Source of the DNA: Galaxea fascicularis | Lineage: Eukaryota > Cnidaria > Anthozoa > Scleractinia > Euphylliidae | DNA length: 64,000 nucleotides | Reading direction: 5' to 3' | Assembly (NCBI GenBank): GCA_948470475.1 | Contig: OX419341.1 | Span: forward strand, 28,791,900-28,855,899 | Shown: piece after piece, positions 24,501-33,200 of the stretch | Position numbering within the stretch: position 1 is the first letter of the stretch | Layout: each line of letters starts with the position of its first letter | Made by a program: the position numbers and the translations under genes | The notes under the pieces: model-generated | The model's input: the letters and a program-made list of their open reading frames with translations, nothing else | What the model was told of the DNA's origin: nothing | Databases searched by the model: none

Positions 24501-27500
24501 GTCTGTTTAATGAGATACAACTCACGGTCCGTTAATACCTCCGTACGGTCCGTATGTCAAATTTACGGACCGAACGAACTGTACAGGACGTTAATCGCAA
24601 ATGACGGTCCGAATCAGTGGGAGCGAACTGTACGGACCGTTCATCATAAATTACGGTCCGTATCAGTGCGGGTGTATTGGACATGTATGTGTGCAGCGGC
24701 GGCAGCTGTTTTTTCTATGGTTTCATTAATGGTCGCTTGAACCAGTGATTTTACTTGGGTGAGTTGACCCTCGGATAGCAGTCTTTCGTCCGATTCGTTT
24801 CGGTCTACGAGATCTTGCACCTGCTGTTGCAGCCGGAGAAATTCTTGCTGAAGCGCAGCTGTGGTTGGAATTGTTTCGCCGCCATCTTGGTCGGCACACG
24901 TGGCCATTTCAATGACTTCATCGTTTTCAGTGTTGTTTTCTGTGGGATTTCCCCGGGCGTCTTTCAGGCGTTCTATGAGTGTCGCGCGGGTTCCGGTGGC
25001 CGAGAGAGTCAGCTGGCTGCATAGATTCCGAAGGTCCCTCACATACAGGCGGTTAAGGTCGAGATCGGCTGGAATATTGACAAGGTCACCAGCCGCTACG
25101 CTTCGTGTCCGGCGCAAGGGCGGCATAATATGAGACTTTCGCCTTTCTGTTCTTCTCCTGCAGTCGGCTGTCGAAGAACGTTTAGGTCGAAAAGCTTGTT
25201 TGTCTGGAACTGAATGAACTTTTGCCTTTAGGAAATTTACGAGATCTTGTTGTTTGCTCGTGAAGAAACAGACTGCATGTAGCACGTGAAATGCGAGCTA
25301 GGGGCCTGACAGAGTTCAATGTGATTGGTTAATTAAAGAATGAAAAGCTCACAGGGGTTTTGGGTCACGCAAGAATACATGTGAAAATCACTGGACAGAG
25401 TACAAAGCTCAAACAAGAGTTGTTGATTAACTAAAATTTATTTCCGGTGATCAATAAATTGTGATATTTCCCAATTCTTTGGTGTTTTAGTTTCTTAGAG
25501 TTAATGGCCATCTGGAGAATTTTTGGTCATTAATGTAACTCACAAAACACTGCAAGGCTATAAGATTGGGTTTCCTGTGGGCTTATTCACAATAATCATA
25601 TTGAAAATGGGATTATCTAGCCGGCTACAAGTAAATGATGTTAGCCAGAAGATTTGGAAACAAAAGCAATTAATTTTGCTCTATAAGGAGAAATACTGTA
25701 GCATATGTTGCTGTTGGGTGTCGTGGAAGAGGAAAAACATTTTTCATGAAATCAAATTCAAATAACATGATGGGTGTCTTGTGAAGTTGTTATGAATTTC
25801 ATTTGCCAGAGAGCTGAGAGGAAATAATAAATCGTGGCTGGGTGAAAAGAGGAACGGTACTATTGGTACATTTGACCCATCAAACACACAAGTTGTTGTT
25901 GGTAAGTCTTTGTTTAGTTTACATGGTAGTTACCAGGCAGGGGACACCTGCAAATTGACAAATAAGGGAACACCCTTGTGGAAAGAAACTCTTACACTGC
26001 AATCATTTAAGGGAACATTTCTTATAATATTTAAAAGTTTCTGTGAGGGGACATCTCCTGTATGAGGCCAGAAGGGTGTAACTGCGTGGGATAAACCAGT
26101 GAGGGCGCCCCACCTGTAAGTGAACACCTTTAGAGCTCTGTAAAGAGATGTGTGGAGACAACTCCTGCAAAGGCAGAGTTTGTTCAGTTTGGTGTCTTGT
26201 GGACATCTCCAGTTAGAAGTTTTTACCACTCAGAGCTTTGTCTAAGGAATCATAATATTAGATCTGTGGATGGAGTCTATCTTTCAGTAGGATGCATGAA
26301 GGGAAGTGTCATTACTTGTGATTGGTATAGGGCAGTTGAATCCTGTTATCAAAACCAGTGATTTACCATTGATTTTACCATTTGATGTGCAATTCAACTA
26401 GTTGTTTGCATTTCAAGTGATATTAGTATGGCTACTTCACTTCTCGCTGCTTATTTGTCTTGTATCGGCTTAGGTGTCGAAGATGTTACTTGGGATGTTG
26501 GAAGTGAAGGCAGTGGAGATAAATCAGCCTCTTTATCTGCACAGACAGAGCAAGAGAAGGACTCCGGTGAGAAATGTTCCTGTAAGGAAGCATCGAAGTT
26601 ATTCACTGCGGCGAAGTAAAAGGTTAAGTTTTATGTTTGTTTGTTTGTTTTTCTTTAGTTCCACCTCAGGTTCCACCTGAAATCCAAGCGCGTGGTATCG
26701 AGGCTGAGCATGCTTTTCAACAAGCACTCAAAAAAGGCAAAGTCAGGGTGTATCGCGGGCGCGTTATGTTAATTGGCCAGAACAGAGCTGGGAAAACAAG
26801 TTTGAAGAAGTCACTTTTGGGAATTACCTTTAACCCTGGTGAACCGAGCACAGACGGAATCGAGGTGGATCCATCACGATTTGAGGTCGACGTAGACAGA
26901 GTTATGAACTGGCAGCTTGTGAAGAACGAGAAGTTTACCTCTGAGTTTGCTGATGATATTGCTAGGCTTGTTGTGGGAGAATTAACGAAGAAAGAGGACG
27001 AGGAAGAAAAACCATCCATAGGTTTGGCAAACGAGAGCGTGCAGTGTGACGTCACTCAAAGCGTTGCAGCCCCTGCACAGGCAAACCAGGTAGTGTGGGA
27101 AGCATGAGCATTATTGTCAAACTGTGTGATCGAAGTTGCAAAATGTTCTTAGCAAACGTTGCCACCGTAATTCCCTTAATTAATTTAGTTTGAGTGAATG
27201 ATGCATATGAAAGAAATCATATGTGAACTGCGGATATGAAATCAAATGAAGAATGATCGTCGCAGTTGTGAGCGCAATTTTACAATTGCGTAAAGAAGCC
27301 TGAAAAAAAATTCAGGACTTCAACTTCACTTACATATCTTTCACGGGAACATATGAACCCAAAATTGACCTGCTCCCAACGTCAGTGACTTCATAGCTCA
27401 GTTGGTAGAGCATCGCACCGGAATCGCGAGGTCACGGGTTCAACCCCCGTTGAAATCCTGAATTTTTTTACACTTAGCGCAGCTAACTAATGTTGCGTTT

Positions 27501-30181
27501 AAATTCTACCAACATCAAAATTTTGGTTTGTTCATCATTCCCGAATACTTCCATTTCTGCTTTCTGAGTGGAGGATTCTTATAACAATTAAGCTTATAGT
27601 AACCGTTTTCTATGTCTAATTAAACATCCCAGCCCCTTGTTGTGTTCTCACTTCAGGTAGTTTCAGTTCCCGTGCCAACAGAGGACCCGTCAGAGTCGCC
27701 CTTAGATATCCTCCCATGCGATATTCCCGATCTGCTTCCGGACCCAGAGTTTCACATAGAAATTGACACTTCCGGTGGCGTGCCTGAGGACGTGAAGGCT
27801 CTGGTAACTAAATACTTACAACGACAGCAGAGTACAGTGCAAGAAACAAGCGGCCGAGAGACCGTGGTGACGATATGGGACTTTGCAGGTCAACATCTGT
27901 ACTACGCCTCCCACCCTGTGTTTTTATCATCACGAGCTGTTTACGTTCTGGTTTACAACATGAGCAAAGAGCTGAGTGCTAAAATGGAGCCCTGTGTTCG
28001 CCAGGGCGTACATGATTTTATTCCTCACTCAAGCGGAGACGAAACGAACTTGGACAGTATTCTGTCGTGGCTTGTTTCGGTGCATAATCTAAGTGCCGAG
28101 GATAAGGCCAAAGAAGAGGACCATGACGAGGAGTGTCCATATTTGAGGCCCCCGGTGATCATAGTAGGTACTCATGCAGATGTACCGTTTGAGGACCCCA
28201 AGCGTATGGAGACCCAGATTAAAAAGAGCCTTTCTGGGAAGACCTACGAGCAGCACGTCCGACGGCCGTTTTTTCGCGTGGACAACACCCGCGCTGGAGA
28301 GGACGAGGGTGTGGCGAGGCTTCGCCAGGAAATACGAAAGGTGAAGAATAGGCATAATAGTGAGTTGTTATAACTTGTAAGAAGTTGTGATTATAGCAAA
28401 AATAACAACAACAAAACTACAGAAAAGCAACGGCAAAACCGAAAATACTTCAGTCCTTTCATTATACACTTTGTTTTTTTTATAAGAACGTTGAGGCTGA
28501 GATTAAACCAAATATTAAGAACATGCTTAGAACATAACTCAGGCTGAGTCAGTTATGAACATCTTTATTTTGCTCATTTGTTTTTTTAAATGTGGCTAAA
28601 TGCAATTTAGGCAAGATTAAACTCAAGCCAATGCTGCCAGCGGTCTTGCTCATTTGTGCAAGTAATCTGTGGGGTGGGCACCCGTAGAATTTACAGGGAC
28701 GGATTACATGTGCTTGGCTTCGAGCAAACACTGCGGATCATCGTTTGCCAATATTTGCCGATTCATTCAGCCGTTGCGAATCTTTGCAGATTAATTCACC
28801 CTTTGCTTAGTTCTTTGAGCGAATTTTTTGCGGATTCTGGTCCCATTCCCTCCCACCCGTTAGTGGTTAACGTTGGTAAATGGTAAGTATTCCACTGAAT
28901 TTCTTTTAGTGTGACGGTGCCTGTTGGCGGCTGCCCGCTGGGGTGGTTCCTGCTCACAGAGTTGCCATGGTTACCTCCCTGCTGCGCCTGAATTGCTTAG
29001 GATCCCGCCAACCTCTATGGCACCAGCTCCCAAGCTCATCAATTGGGGATGGGTTTAAATGAGTAGTAGACTATGTACACATGAACTATTCTGCGTCAGT
29101 TCACTGTTAAAGAACCCACACACTGTGCGAAAAGAGCAGGGGACTCAGTCCTCGCTGTGGTGTGATGTGTGATACCTAGACGGCCTTTATTCTGAAAGCG
29201 CTTTGAATATTTTCATAGATTCATTCAATCATTCTTCCTTAGGTGTTGAATTTGGAGCCCTACATGGGCGAGGATGTCCCAGTTCGCTGGTTTAACTTCG
29301 AAAAAGTTGTAGAAGCTCTAGTACAGCAGAAGACTTATTACTTCAAAGTTGCCCAGCTCTACAACATCGTGCGGAAGATTTGTTACATTGAAGACGAGAA
29401 CGAAATGGTCGCCATGCTGGATTTTTATCACGACCTCGGTGTCATCATCTGGCACGGTGATACTGTGGTTCTTCAAACGCAGTGGTTGATTCATTTGTTC
29501 AAGAAACTCATCACCATACGGCCTTTCGATGAACAGGTATTATATTATGATGTTTACTCTTTCGTGAAACCACAAATAACGCGAAAAATAAAAGAGGCCT
29601 GTTCTAAACGCGAGAGAAGATGGATCGTTCACCAAGGCGGGAAAACATGTTATCTTTGCAAGGCGGACTTGTAAAGCACCGGAAACGTGAATAAATGGCG
29701 CGGAAATGTATGACCCGCGTGTCAAAGGTGGGAAACTTTCAAACGATGGCAAGCGCGGGAAAACAGACACAGGAATACATTGTTCACGGTAGTGCCATGT
29801 TACCACCAACAGCGTAGCTCCATCTCCTATATAAACCACAGCCCATAATTCCTCGATTCGCTCTGACGAAGGGCGCACGCTCGAAACGTCAGCTTTTAGA
29901 ATCCCTGTACGGTGGTCAAATTAAGTTATCAACTCCGATGTTAAAACCAAATTCTTGTGCAAAATATAGAACCCGGCTATGTAAAGCGCGGTAAATTTGG
30001 ACCAGTGCCAGGGGATTAAAGGGAGAGAAAATAGCGTTCTGACAAGGACTGTATAAAGACGTACGATTCCAGTAAATCAAATGAAGACTGATCCTCCCAG
30101 TTGTGAATGCAATTATATGCAATTGCGTTAACAAGCCTGAAAAAAAATCAGGACTTCAACAGGGTTTGAACTTGTGACCTT

Positions 30182-30236
<55 letters not shown>

Positions 30237-33200
30237 TCAGGTTAATTGTAGGTTCATATGTTCCCGTGAAAGTGAAGAATGTGAGTGATGTATATGAAAT
30301 GAATCATGAACTGCAGAAATGAAATCAAACGAAGACTGATTCTCGCGGTTGTGAACGCAATTATATGCAACTGCGTTAAGAAGCCTTAAAAAAATTCAGG
30401 ACTTCAACGGGGTTTGAACCCGTGACTTCATAGCTCGGTTTTGGCCATCGCATGGCCATCGCATCGCTTCATGGCTTCATAGCTCAGTGGGTTAGAGCGT
30501 TAGGTCCTGAATTTTTTTCAGGCTTCTTTACGCAATTGCATATATTGCTCGTGTTCCCAAACCATTTCTCGTTCTCCCAAACTTAACTCGATAGAAACAC
30601 GGTACATGTTTTCTCTCAGATTCGAGTAAAGTTGCTTAGGCAGAGTACTTTCGGTATCAGTGACTCACCCGCAGAACAGAACTGCGGACAACATCATCGC
30701 CGCAGTCTAACCAGTTTATTTCTAGCAGTGCTAGAAAACCTAGAAAAGAGGAAACATTTAGCAACGCCAAGACATGAGTTACCTTATTTACTGTTCATTG
30801 TTGTGATGATGGTAATGACTTTTTCTCTAGAATCCGCGCCATGCAGCAGCCTGGAACGAGTTGGAAGAAACTGGTCTTCTCAGTATGCGTCTGGTGGAGT
30901 ACGTGTTTGCCGAGTTTCTATGCGATGGCCAATCACAAACCGATATTCTGTCCATGATGGAAATGTACGGTTTGATTGCCAAATTTACCCTGGAAAACGC
31001 CGACGAATCGTCGTCATCAGCTGTCAAGTATTTTGTGCCAGCGCAGCTTTGCTCGTGTCCGGAGGCTGACCTTGACACCGGACCCACAGGCATTTGTCCT
31101 CTATTCATCAACTTTCCTGACGGCTTTCTTCCTCACGGGCTTTTCCCACAGCTGGTGTCTCGTTTCATCTCAATCTGCCCGGCGCTCGGTTGCAAGGATG
31201 AGCCGAACTTGTTTCAAAACCTCGTTAGGTTTATTTTGGATGATAATGACCTGTTTTTAATTTGTAAGCAGTCGTTTGTCCAAGTGATACTCCAGAAGAA
31301 AGAAATTGACCCAGTAACAGCAGACGAACCAGACATTGGCCTGGCGGCACGAGTTCGAAAGCGCCTGGAGTCGATTCTTCGTAATTTGTCACGTGACTTT
31401 GCATGCTTGCGTAATATGTGTTACGAGTTTTGCGTGGCCTGTCCGTCTTGTTCGGATCCAAAGAAAACATGTCCTAAACACAAGGTTCAAGCCTGCGCTC
31501 TCGGCGAATGCATCCACTTCCTACCGATTTCAAACGAAGGAAAGCTGATTTGTAAGAAGTCCTTTGGTGCACGTTCACGCGTGGAAGTTCCAGGTCTGGA
31601 GGAATGGCGTGGTTTGCCAAGAAAGGTACTCCATGAAAGACACACATTCATATTTGTCACTTTCGAAGCACTTCATTGAAGTTATGAATTAATTTAAAAA
31701 CTTACAAATGAAAACCAATCCTAATGACTACATGCGAATACCCTAATTTTTACCAAAGAAAATAAGTCTGTTTATATTCCACTCATTTTCTACTTTCGTT
31801 TAACGCTAACCTTGTTTGATAATCAGGTTCAGAAAAAGACGTATGACGACTGTCAGTACCACTATGGATTTATATCGCAAATTGTTGTTGCTATTATTCT
31901 ATTTGGCTTTGTTTTTCGAGACTTTTGAGACTGGTCTTTTCCTTTCTAGAAAAACGATCTGGGTGTCAAGGATACACCTCCAGAAGCCAAGGTTGGAGGT
32001 CAGTATCATTTCGTGGTTGTTTGTCTTTAAACTACTTCAGGCATGGCAGACTAGAAAAAAAAATGTATACCCAGGTTTTCGAGCGAACTTGAGGTTTCCA
32101 GACTTGAATTTACATGGAGATTGATTATTTTCAAGTTTCAGGTTATTTAATCGCCACACCAGACAACCTTGTTAGCTAACGTCCTTAGAGAGTAAAACAC
32201 CCGATGCATCCGTTTTGTGATTACAGAAAAGATGAATATTTGCGCAACGCCTGCAGTCCATCCAACGGTGTTTATCTCTTACCAGTGGGATCATCAGGAC
32301 ACGGTCAAACTTTTGAAGAACAAGCTGGAGGAGGCTGGGTTCCAGTGTTGGTTGGATATCGGCAGAATGGGTGGGGGAGACTCCCTGTTTGCCGAGATCG
32401 ACGCCGGAATCAGAGCTTCAAAGGTAACAGGGGTTAATGTGATCTTGTACCCTGACGTGCCCAAACTTTTGGGGTCTATTTCAGATGCCATAATTTCCTA
32501 TGCATCTTAAAAACAGACGTTTCCAGGCATGAAATGTTGCAACAAATTCTCCCTTTCGTATGTTGAAATCATGGTATAAGACCAACATTTAGAATTAGCG
32601 GATAGCAGTTTTTAGAGATGGCTTTTCGGCCCCGAAAGGTTTTCGGGATTTTCGAGAAACGGGCCCCTGATTTTAAACATGGAAATGTTGCGTTATTTAT
32701 GCTTGACCATGGGAGGTCTATGAGCAAGACTGGGTAGGTGGTCCCAGGCTAAACGATCAAACATTTTCATCCAACATTTGCCTCACGCGCAAATGTTTGA
32801 CCGTTTAGCCACCTCTTCAAACAAAGCAAGCGCGAGCGAGAAAACCAATCTGCGGACGCGCACGTCATAATAGGCCATATTCGTATTCTCGGTATTGAAC
32901 TGGATCTAGCATGAGGTGGAGGCTCTTGCGGGGAATACATTTACATATGAAAAGATTCCCCCGCAAGAGCCTCTACTTCATGCTAGATCCAGGTCAATAC
33001 CGAGAATACGAATATGGCCTATTTCAGCGGTAACACGCAGAAGGCGTTATGTGGGCTCACTTTGCTTCATGTTTAAGCAAACATTGTTTAGCCACCCATG
33101 TTGTGTGCAACAAAAACGATGTTGGATGAAGAATGTTCGATCGATTAGCCGGGGCTTTCCGCAAAACCTTACCTGTGTTTTGGTTAGGGTCAGGTAGGTT

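Larger units (their letters stand above)
20625..24689. mobile_element. DNA transposon with long, array-built terminal inverted repeats, inserted in gag
   Basis: Direct duplication TGTGCAGCG at 20616-20624 and 24690-24698 (9 bp). The inner ends are inverted copies of TGTCCAATACACCCGCACTG, followed on both sides by arrays of ACGGTCCGT/ACGGACCGT motifs in opposite orientation. A 9-bp duplication with long terminal inverted repeats recalls Mutator-like elements; a possible KDZ-linked cysteine cluster inside suggests Zisupton/KDZ instead. No complete transposase is visible, so the copy is probably non-autonomous or deleted. Superfamily unresolved. Confidence 0.82.
19706..25126 (-). pseudogene. gag-like gene of the DIRS/Ngaro-like element, interrupted by a DNA transposon
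   Basis: The N-terminal piece (ATG at 25126 down to 24690) has a SAP-like segment (LYVRDLRNLCSQL...TLIERLK) and a coiled region. The C-terminal piece (20624 to 19706) has a Ser/Thr-rich linker and cysteine/histidine clusters (CHNFNKGFSC, CPYAHKC, CGQDHPGIRC) like CCCH fingers. The two pieces are in the same frame once the 20625-24689 insertion and one copy of its 9-bp duplication are removed, so gag was intact until that insertion. As it stands the protein is broken. Confidence 0.8.
14279..25465 (-). mobile_element. Tyrosine-recombinase retrotransposon (DIRS order, Ngaro/PAT-like split direct repeats)
   Basis: On the minus strand the order is A1 repeat (25465-25228), gag (starts 25126), RT-RNase H, tyrosine recombinase, then B1 (17074-16525), A2 (16524-16287) and further C-B-A-C-B blocks to 14279. 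A1 is identical by eye to the internal A copies (238 bp). There is no integrase of the DDE kind and no LTR, as expected for tyrosine-recombinase elements, which integrate as circles without target duplication; none is seen here. About 7.1 kb of the span is the element itself; 4.07 kb is a later DNA-transposon insertion. It lies antisense to the host gene in the SH3 intron. Confidence 0.85.

Noticed and set aside
20641..24680. CRISPR-like array (regularly spaced short repeats)
   Set aside because: Spacers are themselves repeated, the organism is an animal, and the arrays are inverted ends of a transposon.
27388..27460. Functional tRNA gene
   Set aside because: A cloverleaf can be drawn, but the anticodon stem has a mismatch, position 33 is C, and the same head occurs in several truncated repeats nearby; it is a SINE head.
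29855..29895. Hammerhead ribozyme (ctgacga ... gctcgaaacgtc), as in Penelope-like elements; similar phrase on the minus strand near 54085-54127
   Set aside because: The CUGANGA and GAAAC core words are there, but helix II has a misplaced base and helix III could not be built convincingly by eye. A covariance-model search would decide.
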